From contig CANSSG010000005.1 in the NCBI GenBank assembly GCA_947649615.1, positions 21,290 through 85,289 on the forward strand: DNA of 64,000 bases. Reading direction: 5' to 3'. The translations under genes and the position numbers were made by a program. Shown piece after piece: positions 1-8,806 of the stretch (positions are counted from its first letter, which is position 1; each line of letters begins with the position of its first letter). Source of the stretch: an uncultured Clostridia bacterium. GTDB taxonomy: Bacteria > Bacillota > Clostridia > Oscillospirales > Oscillospiraceae. Under the pieces are notes generated by a model. It ran no database searches. It was not told the DNA's origin and saw nothing but the letters and a program-made list of their open reading frames with translations.

Positions 1-2445
1 GCATATCAGGCGTCCTCCGCCCAGAGACAGGAAAACCAGCAGAAGAAAGCGGAACTCCAGGCCCAATTCGATGCGGCAAGAAACGCTGTGGACGCGCTTC
101 AAAAACAGATTGACGGTTTGAGCCGGGACCTTCAAACGGAGCAGGCATTGGTCGATTCCTGGGCGGCAAAATGGCTGTCCGGCAGGAAAGCGGATGAAGA
201 GAGCGTATCTGCGGCCATGGAACAGGCGGCGCAGGCCGCCAAACTCCGGGAGAAGCGGCAGGATGCCGCTGAAAAAGAGCGCTTTGTAACGGAAAAAACG
301 GCGCAGATTGCCGCCGGGAGGAAGACAATTGAAGCGCGGTTCCCCGCAATTTCGGGAAAAACCATTCCGGATGCGTTGGAGCTTCTGCGCTCCTCCCAGA
401 CGGACTATACGCTTTACGCAGGCCGGCTGCAAACAGCCGAGCAAAACCTGAATCAGTTTTTCTCTGAATCCAAACTCACCGCAGAGCAAATCAGCGCTTC
501 AGAATCCCCGCGTATCGCCAAGATGAAAAGCGAACAGGAGCAGACCCGCCAGGAGTTGGAGGAGATTGACGCGCAGCGCCAGGCATATGAGCAAACCTAT
601 CCAGAAATTGCGGGGGCAACTTATGACGGCGCCTTAAAAATTTTGCGCACCAAGGAAGGAAGCTATATGGTGATGGACGGCCAGCTACAGGCCGCTATGC
701 GCAATCTGAAGGAATTTCTGGCAGGCGCAGAACTTTCAGAAGCGCAGCTTTCCGCAGAGGAGTCACCGGGCATGGCAGACCTGGCGCAGGCCAAGGCCGA
801 GACGTCGCAAAAGCTGGCGCAGGCCATAGAGGACGCGAATGAGGTTCTGGCCCTGCTGGAAATGGATACGGATTCCGCGCATATTATCCAGGCCCTTCGT
901 GAAGCGGGGCAGATGCTCCATGAATACCGGCAGTATGCGGATAAACTCCAGGAACATGCCGGACGGCGGGAAAAGAAACAGGCGCAGCTTGACGCACTTC
1001 AAAAGAAGCTAGCGGATAAACTGGTGGTTCTTCGAGACAGATATCCGGATGCGGAGGTCCCGGCCAGATTGGCCTTAATCCGTGAGGAGACCAGCAACGC
1101 GGCCAAGTACAGAGAGAAGCTGGCGGAATCTAAGGCCAGTCAGGAGAAGCAGAGAGTGGAACTGGACAGAGCAAACGAGTCTATTGCCGCGTTTATATCC
1201 GCGTACGGCCACTTTTCTCCGGAAACAGAGGATATTCTGGCTGAAATTCACGCGAAAGCGTCGTCTTACTCGGAGCTGGCCGCAGCAAGGCAGCAGCTTG
1301 AAAAGCAAAAAAGCGTTGCCAATCCGGCTGAAACAGACGGCGGCGTCCCTGCCGGGAAGGAAGAAACGGAACTCCGGGCAGAGATCGCCAGCCTGGAAGA
1401 GCGAAGGGACGCTCTGCGCGACGAGTACACGCACAAGAGCGGCTTTATCCGCCAGGCCGACCAGTCTCTTGAGCAATACCCCGATGTGGTACAGGAAATC
1501 CACCAGCTCTACGACCGGAAGCAGAAGGCCCAGAACACGCTTGCCATGTTAAAGCGCACGATCCAGTTGATTACAAAGGCGAAGGGAAATCTGGCCAACC
1601 GGTATTTAAGCAAGGTGGAACAGCGCTTCAACAGCTATATGCAGATATGGATGAACAATGATGCTGTGCGGGGGATACTGGATATTGACTTCAACATCGA
1701 AATCAAGGAAAATGACAAGACCCATGTGGCCGAGGGGTACAGTACCGGCTCTTGTGACTTGATCGACTTTTGCATGAGACTGGCCTTGGTGGACACGTTG
1801 TTTGAGAGCGAGCAGCCGTTTTTGATTTTGGATGATCCGTTTGTGAATCTGGACGTGGAGCGCCTGGATAAGGCGTTGGAACTTCTGGATGTTATGGCTG
1901 CGCATAAGCAAATCATTTACTTCGTATGCCATCCGATTCGAGCCGTGGAGACAAACGAGGATTCTGCAACGCGGGCAGAATTTGTCCGCCTGGCGGAGAC
2001 GGCAAGAAAGGCGGTTGAGGGCCGCAAATCCACTGGTGCGGAGCGGAAGAAAATTGTCCGCAAATCTCCAAAAGAGATATATCAGGTCGTAAATCCGGAC
2101 GGCGCGGTTGCAATCCGGCCCGTAAAGACCGATTATACGATTACAAACAGTATTTTCAGTATGCAATTTGCACTAAGCGATGCCGGTGCAGCGAGGGACC
2201 GCTCATATGAACTGTTTTTCATTGACGAGATCGGCCATGTTTTGAACGACCGCCAGCTAATTGAAATCAAAAACGGCAAGCTGTCCACAGAAAGAGTTCA
2301 GTTCTGCCTGAATACCCGTGACGACAGCGGAGGACAATACGAACTGATGATTCGTGAGAGCGGCCAGGATGACTATGAAATCGCTGCCAGAATTCCCTTT
2401 AAAGCAAAGCTGGCATTTGCAGGAACCTTTAGTTTTGATTTGTAA
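1..2445 (+). CDS. SbcC/Rad50-like coiled-coil ATPase, 5' truncated by the window edge
   Basis: The frame is open from base 1, so the N-terminus with the Walker A motif lies outside the window; 814 residues are visible. Residues 1 to about 520 are Glu/Gln/Ala/Lys-rich heptad sequence typical of long SMC-type coiled coils. The C-terminal ATPase half follows: an ABC signature (TGSCDLIDF, about 582), Walker B (FLILDDPFVNLD, about 607) and a histidine switch (VCHPIR, about 641). A further ~160 residues form a beta-rich tail I do not recognise (ELFFIDEIGHVLN). Related ATPases (SbcC, YhaN, JetC, LmuB) act on DNA ends or foreign DNA. The stop is 19 bases before the brxL-like gene, so the two are probably one operon. 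SMC-type class is well supported; its defence role is inferred from the neighbours. Confidence 0.85.
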   Translation, partial: AYQASSAQRQENQQKKAELQAQFDAARNAVDALQKQIDGLSRDLQTEQALVDSWAAKWLSGRKADEESVSAAMEQAAQAAKLREKRQDAAEKERFVTEKTAQIAAGRKTIEARFPAISGKTIPDALELLRSSQTDYTLYAGRLQTAEQNLNQFFSESKLTAEQISASESPRIAKMKSEQEQTRQELEEIDAQRQAYEQTYPEIAGATYDGALKILRTKEGSYMVMDGQLQAAMRNLKEFLAGAELSEAQLSAEESPGMADLAQAKAETSQKLAQAIEDANEVLALLEMDTDSAHIIQALREAGQMLHEYRQYADKLQEHAGRREKKQAQLDALQKKLADKLVVLRDRYPDAEVPARLALIREETSNAAKYREKLAESKASQEKQRVELDRANESIAAFISAYGHFSPETEDILAEIHAKASSYSELAAARQQLEKQKSVANPAETDGGVPAGKEETELRAEIASLEERRDALRDEYTHKSGFIRQADQSLEQYPDVVQEIHQLYDRKQKAQNTLAMLKRTIQLITKAKGNLANRYLSKVEQRFNSYMQIWMNNDAVRGILDIDFNIEIKENDKTHVAEGYSTGSCDLIDFCMRLALVDTLFESEQPFLILDDPFVNLDVERLDKALELLDVMAAHKQIIYFVCHPIRAVETNEDSATRAEFVRLAETARKAVEGRKSTGAERKKIVRKSPKEIYQVVNPDGAVAIRPVKTDYTITNSIFSMQFALSDAGAARDRSYELFFIDEIGHVLNDRQLIEIKNGKLSTERVQFCLNTRDDSGGQYELMIRESGQDDYEIAARIPFKAKLAFAGTFSFDL

Positions 2446-2464
2446 CGCAGAGGGAGGCAAGGAC

Positions 2465-4585
2465 ATGACCCCGTTGGACCAAAAGATTTTGGGCAATTTC
2501 CCGGGAAAGGTTGTCAGGAAGGACCTGACTTCCCTGATGAAAAAGGGCGCAAATGTGCCTACATACGTGTTGGAGTACCTGCTAGGCATGTACTGCGCCA
2601 CGGATGATGAGGACGCGATTGAGACCGGCTTGGACAAAATCAGGCGTATCCTGAGCGAAAACTATGTCAGGCCGGACCAGAGCGAGTATGTCAAATCCAA
2701 GATCAAGGAGAACGGCCAGTACACCATTATTGACAAGATCACGGTAGAGCTGGATGAACGCGAGGACAAGTATATCGCCTGGTTTACAAATCTGAATATG
2801 GACCCCTTTGAAGTAAGTTCGGACTTGGTTGTCCATAACGAAAAGCTGCTGGTCGGCGGGATCTGGTGCATCATCAAGATTGAGTATGTCGGCTTGGACA
2901 AGGGCAGGGAGCAGGAGGATGAATACGAGGAGGACATTTTCGGAAACCGGAAAAAAAGAAAGAATGTCCGTAAAAAGCGCTCCCGGTACGAATCTCCGTT
3001 TGAGATTGCCGCGCTGAAGCCAATTCAGATGCCAAATCTGGACCTGGAGGAGATCAAGGACGCCCGCCGGAACTTTACCAAGGACGAGTGGATATCCCTG
3101 CTCTTGAAATCCGCAGGCTATGAGCCGGAAGCGCTGACAGACAAGCAGAAACTCCACTATTTGCTCCGCTTTGTCCCGTTCATCCAGAAAAACTACAACC
3201 TGGTGGAACTTGGCCCGCGCGGCACAGGGAAGTCCCATGCTTACAGCGAACTGTCCCCGTATTCCATTCTGATCAGCAGCGGCCATACGACCGTATCCAA
3301 TATGTTTTACAATATGGGTTCCCGCAAGATCGGCCTGGTCGGGAATTGGGACTGCATTGCGTTTGACGAGGTCAGCGGGATTACACAGGCTTCCGGCGAC
3401 ATGATTCAGATTATGAAGAATTATATGGCCAACGGCTCCTTTGCAAGAGGGGCAGAGTCTATCAGTTCCGATGCGTCCATCGCATTTGAGGGCAACACCT
3501 TTAGAAGCGTTGCCGATATGATGCGGACCACCAACCTGTTCGAGCCGTTTCCGGAGGAATTCAATCATGACTCGGCCTTTTTTGACCGCATCCACGCCTA
3601 TCTGCCCGGATGGGAGACGCCGAAGCTGAGAGCCAGCCTGTTCACGAAGGGCTATGGCCTGATCTCCGACTGTTTTTCAGAATTTTGCCATGGGATGCGG
3701 AAGTATGACTTCACCAACACATTTGGCGCCTATTTCGCGTTCAATGACAATTATAACACCCGGGATGACACCGCCGTCAGAAGGACCTTCTCCGGCATGG
3801 CAAAGCTGATGTATCCCAATGAGGAGATGACGAAGGAAGAGACCCGCGAACTGCTGGAATATTGTATCGAAGGCAGGCGGAGGGTCAAGGAGCAGCTGCG
3901 CAAAATGAATCCGGCGGAGTTCAGTGATGTTGCACTGGGCTATATTGATTTAGACACCGGCGAGGAGCATATTGTCAGCCTGCCGGAGGTGGCTACCGGA
4001 ACACTGATTTTTGAAGGCTTTGAAAAGCCGGGATATGTGTACGCGGTCGGCCGTTCTGTCGATGATAAGGTCGGCATCTATCGCCTTGAGAACAAGCTGC
4101 TGACCGGCTCCGGTAAATTCAGCTTCAAAAACGTGGAGGGGCTTGCCCACTCCCCAAAGGGCGTCCGGGACAGCATCACGGCCGCATTCAACTATTTCAG
4201 TGAAAACGCAGGCCGGCTGATTTCCAGCGATTGCGAGACCTATGATTACAGCCTGTATTTCAATGACCTGCAAAACCGGAACGTCAGTGACGAGGTGTCT
4301 GTTGCGGAGGTTGTGGGCCTGTTTTCAGCCCTAGCCAATCGCTCCGTGCTGCCGTCGCTTGTTATTTGCGGACGCGTTGTCATGTCCGGCAGCATGATGC
4401 CGGTTACGACAGAACTGGATGAAATATTTGTGGCAGTGTCCAACGCAGGAGCCAGGAAAATCATGCTGCCTGCTGAGAGCGAAAAGCAATACGAGACCAT
4501 CAGCAGGGAGCTGAAGGATGAACTTGAGGTTATCTTCTATCAATCGCCGTTGGACGCGGTCAAAAAAGCGCTTGGAGTGGAATGA
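2465..4585 (+). CDS. brxL: BrxL-type AAA+/Lon-like protein (BREX phage-defence family)
   Basis: A 706-residue protein with the whole architecture of BrxL, the Lon-related protein of BREX systems. It has an N-terminal domain opening LDQKILGNFPGKVVRKDL, a Walker A GPRGTGKSH (about 250), and a Walker B-like CIAFDEVSG (about 298). It continues with AFFDRIHAYLPGWE and VRRTFSGMAKLMYP, and ends in a Lon-like domain (from about 590). In that domain the serine position (DEVSVAE) is recognisable, but the catalytic lysine expected near LDEIFVAV is Ile, so proteolysis is unlikely, as is thought for BrxL generally. The start ATG follows GAGGGAGG. The gene sits between an SMC-type ATPase and a tandem-AAA protein; brxA, brxB, brxC, pglX and pglZ are not visible. 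Family assignment is firm; involvement in a non-BREX system is inference. Confidence 0.92.
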   Translation: MTPLDQKILGNFPGKVVRKDLTSLMKKGANVPTYVLEYLLGMYCATDDEDAIETGLDKIRRILSENYVRPDQSEYVKSKIKENGQYTIIDKITVELDEREDKYIAWFTNLNMDPFEVSSDLVVHNEKLLVGGIWCIIKIEYVGLDKGREQEDEYEEDIFGNRKKRKNVRKKRSRYESPFEIAALKPIQMPNLDLEEIKDARRNFTKDEWISLLLKSAGYEPEALTDKQKLHYLLRFVPFIQKNYNLVELGPRGTGKSHAYSELSPYSILISSGHTTVSNMFYNMGSRKIGLVGNWDCIAFDEVSGITQASGDMIQIMKNYMANGSFARGAESISSDASIAFEGNTFRSVADMMRTTNLFEPFPEEFNHDSAFFDRIHAYLPGWETPKLRASLFTKGYGLISDCFSEFCHGMRKYDFTNTFGAYFAFNDNYNTRDDTAVRRTFSGMAKLMYPNEEMTKEETRELLEYCIEGRRRVKEQLRKMNPAEFSDVALGYIDLDTGEEHIVSLPEVATGTLIFEGFEKPGYVYAVGRSVDDKVGIYRLENKLLTGSGKFSFKNVEGLAHSPKGVRDSITAAFNYFSENAGRLISSDCETYDYSLYFNDLQNRNVSDEVSVAEVVGLFSALANRSVLPSLVICGRVVMSGSMMPVTTELDEIFVAVSNAGARKIMLPAESEKQYETISRELKDELEVIFYQSPLDAVKKALGVE

Positions 4586-4588
4586 GTT

Positions 4589-7327
4589 ATGGCAGAGTAT
4601 CAATGTATATGCTGCGGCGAAGTAAAGCAAAGTGAGAAGGACTGCACATGTCCCAACTGCGGCTATAAGATGTATCCGGCGCCTTATGACCGCAAACAGG
4701 TGCTTGCAAACGAAATCAACAGGTTTCTACAGCGTTTGCAGCTTAGTGAAATCAAAACGGAGTCCGTCAGCTTCCTTCGCCGGGAGCCGTCTTCCCCAAA
4801 AGAGCAGGCATCCGGGGATAAAAAGATGAAGGTAATCCCCAAAAGCAAAGATGACGAACGGTTTCCGGATTTTGACAGGATTCAAGGCTATGTCTGTGCC
4901 GGCAAAAAATCTGAGGACTTTTTTGCCCGCCTGAACCAATCCCTGGAAGAAATCAAAACGCATATCCATACAGACTATCAGCGTGTCTATGAGGTGGATT
5001 TTGGCGATGTAAAATCCCAGATGGAAGAACTTGACGCTGTATTGGAGGAAGCCCTGCGGGAGACCGGCCTTCCCTGCGAACTGAAGGCGGCGGTTTTTCC
5101 GAAGGTTGTCCTGCACTATCGCGAGACGCCGAATGAGGGGCTTATGGATATTGCGGATGAACTGCTTGCCCTCCTGGCGGAGCTGTCTGCCAAGGTGGGG
5201 CGGTTCATCAAGGTCAATAATATTTATGGAACCGGCTATCAGAAAAAGATGAAGCCATCCCTGAAGCGGTTGCGGGAAACGGACGGCCGGACTGCTCTCA
5301 GCAATATTTTGGCAGCCGTAAAACAGGTGTTGTCAAAAAAATACGTGGTCGATATTTTCTCTGACGGCTCGGATGAACTCGAAGAAATGCTGAAGGCCTT
5401 ATGGACGGCAATCTGTGCCGTTATGACGCTTCCGGTGCTGAAGAAGGAGTATATCTACCGCTTCGAAGACGGCGGCGAGGTGATGGGCGACGCCTTTGCC
5501 GGTAAGACGGCGGCCACGATATCGGAGCGGTATGCAAAAATCAAATCACCGGCCATCGACTCTGATTTTATGGCAGCGAAGGACGCGGACCACCTGTTTG
5601 ACCTCTATAACAAGATGATTCAACTGGACTCTTTTGGATTCATGGGCGTGAACGCGGCAAAACTGACGAATATCGGGGAGAGCGAAAAAGAACTGAAGCG
5701 GTTGATTGGCCTTTCCAGCATCAAAGACAGCATCCAAAAGATCCGTGCATACGCGCTGGCCAACAAGGGGAGCAAAGCCCTGAATATTCATATGTGTTTC
5801 TATGGGAACCCCGGAACCGGGAAGACGGAGGTAGCCAGAATTATCGCGGGAATCCTGTATGAGAATAAGATTCTGCCGTCTAAACAGGTTGTGGAAGTGG
5901 ACCGCAGCGGCCTGATTGGGCAGTACGTGGGCGAAACGCCCCAGAAGACGATGCGGGCGGTCCATCGCGCCATGGGCGGCGTCCTCTTTATTGACGAAGC
6001 TTACGCGCTGGTTCCCAAAGACGGGGGCGCGTGGGACTATGGGCAGGAAGCGGTGGCAACGCTGGTTAAGGCAATGGAAGATTATCGCGGCAAGTTCTGC
6101 GTGATCCTTGCCGGATATAAAAACCAGATGTTGGAGATGCTGTCCACAAACCCCGGCTTTCAGTCCAGAATTCAATTTGAACTGGATTTCCCGAACTATG
6201 ATAGAAACGAACTAAAGCAAATCACGCAGTTAATGCTTTTGGACAGAAAGTATACTCTCACGGATGCCGCCATGGAAAGGCTGCTGGATATAACGGACGT
6301 AAAGCGTAAGAACCCCAATTTTGCCAATGCGCGGGAAGTCCGCAACATTCTCGATCAGGTTATCATGTGTCAAAACCTGCGCACGGCAGGCACGGACGAC
6401 CATGAACTTGGGATTACGGATGTGAATCGCTATATCACAGACGCAAAGATAAATCTTCCCATATCCGGGAATGGCGCCGTGAAGAAAATTTTAACCGGAG
6501 AAGAGGAACTGGAACGGCTGACCGGCCTCGTCTCGGTAAAACGCATGGTCAAGAAAATCAAAGCGTACGCTAAGAAAAATAAGGACGCTGAAAATTTTAA
6601 CCTCCATATGTGTTTCTATGGCAATCCAGGCACGGGAAAAACGGAGGTTGCCCGCATTCTTTCCAGGATTCTTTATGATGCCGGCGTACTGGCGGAAGCC
6701 AAGTTGGTTGAGACGGATTCTACGGGCTTTATCGGAAAGGTTGTTGGCGAAACAGGCCCGAAGACGAAGGAAAAGGTGCAGGACGCCATGGGCGGGGTGC
6801 TTTTTATTGATGAAGCCTATAGCTTGTCCAGCGGCGGTTCAGCACCCGGTATTCCCGCGAGCTATGGAGATGAGGCAATTGCCGTCCTACTAAAGGAGAT
6901 GGAGGATCACTGCGGGCAGTTCTGCGTGATTCTCGCCGGCTATCAGGAGGAGATGAAGGCCATGCTGAGCGCAAATTCTGGATTTGAATCCAGGATTCAG
7001 TTTACGCTGGATTTCCCAGATTACACCAGGGAAGAACTTGGCGAAATTGCGGAAACGTTTTTGAATGACAAGAACTATAAGATTGATGCCCAGGCCTTAA
7101 ACCGGCTTCTGGATATAACGGATTACTATAGACAGCGGCCAAATTTCGCGAATGCCAGAACCGTCCGAAATATTCTCGATCAGGTTATTATGAATCAGAA
7201 TCTACGCACAGAGGATGACGATGATAACCGCGTCCTGATTGCCAGCGACGTAGAAGATTATATCACGGATACGGATATTGATTTGAAGGCACCTTCCAAG
7301 CGCAAGATTGGCTTTAGTATGGATTAA
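4589..7327 (+). CDS. Zinc-ribbon protein with two CbbX/SpoVK-type AAA modules
   Basis: A 912-residue protein. Residues 5-26 carry a CxxC...CxxC zinc ribbon (CICC, CPNC). Residues about 30-360 are helical and unfamiliar. Two homologous AAA modules follow. The first has Walker A GNPGTGKT at 406-413, Walker B VLFIDEAYAL near 465 and an arginine finger FQSRI. The second has GNPGTGKT at 678-685, VLFIDEAYSL near 737 and FESRI. Each ends in a four-helix lid with NFANAR and VRNILDQVI. Such AAA modules occur in CbbX (Rubisco activase) and SpoVK and remodel partner proteins. All ATPase motifs are intact in both copies. The ATG lies 3 bases after the brxL-like stop, with GGAG upstream, so translation is probably coupled. 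Its target is unknown; SMC and BrxL are the obvious candidates. Confidence 0.88.
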   Translation: MAEYQCICCGEVKQSEKDCTCPNCGYKMYPAPYDRKQVLANEINRFLQRLQLSEIKTESVSFLRREPSSPKEQASGDKKMKVIPKSKDDERFPDFDRIQGYVCAGKKSEDFFARLNQSLEEIKTHIHTDYQRVYEVDFGDVKSQMEELDAVLEEALRETGLPCELKAAVFPKVVLHYRETPNEGLMDIADELLALLAELSAKVGRFIKVNNIYGTGYQKKMKPSLKRLRETDGRTALSNILAAVKQVLSKKYVVDIFSDGSDELEEMLKALWTAICAVMTLPVLKKEYIYRFEDGGEVMGDAFAGKTAATISERYAKIKSPAIDSDFMAAKDADHLFDLYNKMIQLDSFGFMGVNAAKLTNIGESEKELKRLIGLSSIKDSIQKIRAYALANKGSKALNIHMCFYGNPGTGKTEVARIIAGILYENKILPSKQVVEVDRSGLIGQYVGETPQKTMRAVHRAMGGVLFIDEAYALVPKDGGAWDYGQEAVATLVKAMEDYRGKFCVILAGYKNQMLEMLSTNPGFQSRIQFELDFPNYDRNELKQITQLMLLDRKYTLTDAAMERLLDITDVKRKNPNFANAREVRNILDQVIMCQNLRTAGTDDHELGITDVNRYITDAKINLPISGNGAVKKILTGEEELERLTGLVSVKRMVKKIKAYAKKNKDAENFNLHMCFYGNPGTGKTEVARILSRILYDAGVLAEAKLVETDSTGFIGKVVGETGPKTKEKVQDAMGGVLFIDEAYSLSSGGSAPGIPASYGDEAIAVLLKEMEDHCGQFCVILAGYQEEMKAMLSANSGFESRIQFTLDFPDYTREELGEIAETFLNDKNYKIDAQALNRLLDITDYYRQRPNFANARTVRNILDQVIMNQNLRTEDDDDNRVLIASDVEDYITDTDIDLKAPSKRKIGFSMD

Positions 7328-7362
7328 GGCGAAGCCATCCCCGGCAGATATGGTTATGATGC

Positions 7363-7383
7363 GGGCTGCGCCCAGCCCTTTTT
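7363..7383 (+). terminator. Rho-independent terminator of the SMC-brxL-AAA operon
   Basis: GGGCTG pairs with CAGCCC around a 4-base loop and is followed by five T residues, 36 bases after the tandem-AAA stop codon. The short stem gives moderate confidence. Confidence 0.6.
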
Positions 7384-7451
7384 GACACACAGCAGGAGAA
7401 TGGCACCCTGCGCCAGCATCGAAAGTAATTTTTAAAAAGGAAGGTGCAAAA

Positions 7452-7616
7452 ATGAAACGGAACGATGATACGGAAGCCCTGCGCCAGGAGTTGCTGGACG
7501 AAATATATGCTGGGGCGGTCTCCGGCTTGGACGCTATGCTATTGGACGAAGGCGAAATCCGCAGCGCAGACGCGGAGGAGTTGCAGAATATTTCCCAGCG
7601 GTATGGATTGATATGA
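7452..7616 (+). CDS. 54-residue acidic protein of unknown function
   Basis: The ATG has an excellent ribosome site (AAGGAAGG, 6 bases upstream). The product is acidic and helical (RQELLDEIYAGAVSGLDAML), with no membrane segment or cysteine. It lies after the operon terminator and directly before the decayed helicase, whose remaining frame opens immediately behind its TGA. It is reminiscent of short accessory proteins in Clostridia mobile elements, but that is recollection, not a match I can prove. Function unknown. Confidence 0.6.
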   Translation: MKRNDDTEALRQELLDEIYAGAVSGLDAMLLDEGEIRSADAEELQNISQRYGLI

Positions 7617-8581
7617 ACGGCATACCGCAGAAAGCGGAATGCCGCGCTCCGGATAGCAACAAACGCCATAAAGGAGAGAATCCGGCGGGCGATGGAAGGT
7701 TCCGGGCTGGAAGACGCGGGACAGCGGATACATGTGGGTACCATCCACGCCTTCTGCAAGCAGTTTTTGAACCGCTATAGCGGTATTTTTCAAGATTACA
7801 AAGTCCTGGACGCCGTCAAGGCCCACCTGCTCGTGGAGCGGTATAGCCGCGAATGCAGTCTGGAAGCCTTGGGCCTCTCCCGGTGGCTGAACGATATCAA
7901 GCTGTTCTGTACCTGCATTGAAAAGATGGCGGATGACTATAGCTGCCGGGAACTGTGGCCCCAGAAGCAACGGGAGGTGATAGAACAGTACCGCTCCGCG
8001 CTGCACAGCCGCCGTTTTATGGACTTTTCCCTGCTCCTTCTGGAAACGATGGAACAAATCCGGGCCAATCCCCAGGCAGGGGAATATTTAAAGAGCATCC
8101 GGTATTTCATTGTGGATGAATATCAGGATGTGGACGACCTACAAGAGAAGCTGATTGCCAGCATCGCTGCTGCGGGGGCCAATATCTGCGTAGTGGGGGA
8201 CGACGGCCAGACGATCTACCAGTTCCGGGGCAGCAACACTGGAAATATGATCAGCTTTGCCCGGCTGTGGGCGTGCTGGAAGGGCGTATTGCAGGAAGAA
8301 CGGCTGAACGCCGGGTTCCGGCAGCTGCGGCGGACGGCCCGGAGCGGCAGAGACGGATATTCCCTCCCCCTCAGCGGAATTCTCCGAGACTTCGCAGAAC
8401 TGACGGGTTTTCTTGCGGAGGGGTTCCGGATTGCGCTGCCCGGGCGAAGAAGCAGCTATATCTGTGCTGGGAGGACTCGAAAAAGCTGCCGTCCCTGTTT
8501 GTAGCCGAAGCCGCCCAGTCCCCCGCTTTGGACCGGGGAGAACTGTGCCAGAAGGAAATCGACATTGCGCTGTACAATTAG
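7617..8581 (+). pseudogene. UvrD/PcrA-like superfamily I helicase remnant
   Basis: A decayed helicase. The clearest part (7656-8265) reads KERIRRAME, then the UvrD motifs GTIHAFCKQFL, motif II IVDEYQDVDDLQ and motif III VVGDDGQTIYQFRGSN. The N-terminal Walker A region is missing: the preceding DNA is the unrelated 54-residue ORF. After motif III the frame is lost. A motif VI-like [12 protein letters not shown] reappears in another frame near 8432-8510, so the middle of domain 2 is deleted and shifted. The remnant ends next to an IS5-family relic. It cannot encode a working helicase. A UvrD gene beside SMC/AAA genes may once have belonged to the same system; that is inference. Confidence 0.8.
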
Positions 8582-8582
8582 G

Positions 8583-8735
8583 ATCAGATTCACCAAGGCA
8601 AATACAAAATTCAGTTTAACGGCAAAAATCTTCAAGGTATGTACCAACCCGTTATCCTTGTCTACACCAACGTGGGCCTTATAGCCGAAGTGCCAGGCGC
8701 CTCCTTTCTTCGTCGAATGCACCTGGGTATCCCGC
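8583..8735 (-). mobile_element. IS5-family transposase fragment, internally deleted
   Basis: Reading from 8735 down, the frame gives the IS5-type segment [30 protein letters not shown], then jumps directly into a C-terminal-like stretch ([15 protein letters not shown]). Most of the DDE domain is therefore deleted. No terminal inverted repeats or target duplication were recognisable. It lies at the boundary between the helicase relic and the core minus-strand genes. Confidence 0.7.
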
Positions 8736-8777
8736 TTCTTTCCCCCCTAATTTGGATAGGTTTTTTAACATGTAAAC

Positions 8778-8801
8778 AAGCCCTTCCGTTCGGAAGGGCT
8801 T
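8778..8801 (-). terminator. Rho-independent terminator after the GtrA-like gene
   Basis: A perfect 11-bp stem (AAGCCCTTCCG with CGGAAGGGCTT, 2-base loop) lies 6 bases beyond the stop codon of the minus-strand GtrA gene. In that direction a modest T-rich tract follows. It closes the whole minus-strand group that begins at 14095. Confidence 0.75.
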
Positions 8802-8806
8802 GCATC

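Noticed and set aside
2465..4585. Housekeeping Lon protease
   Set aside because: The domain order, the GPRGTGKSH/FDEVSG pair and the N-terminal block are those of BrxL, and the protease lysine is missing.
7382..7405. A promoter (TTGACA) for the 54-residue ORF
   Set aside because: No acceptable -10 box lies at 16-18 bases from the TTGACA, and its first bases belong to the terminator T-tract.
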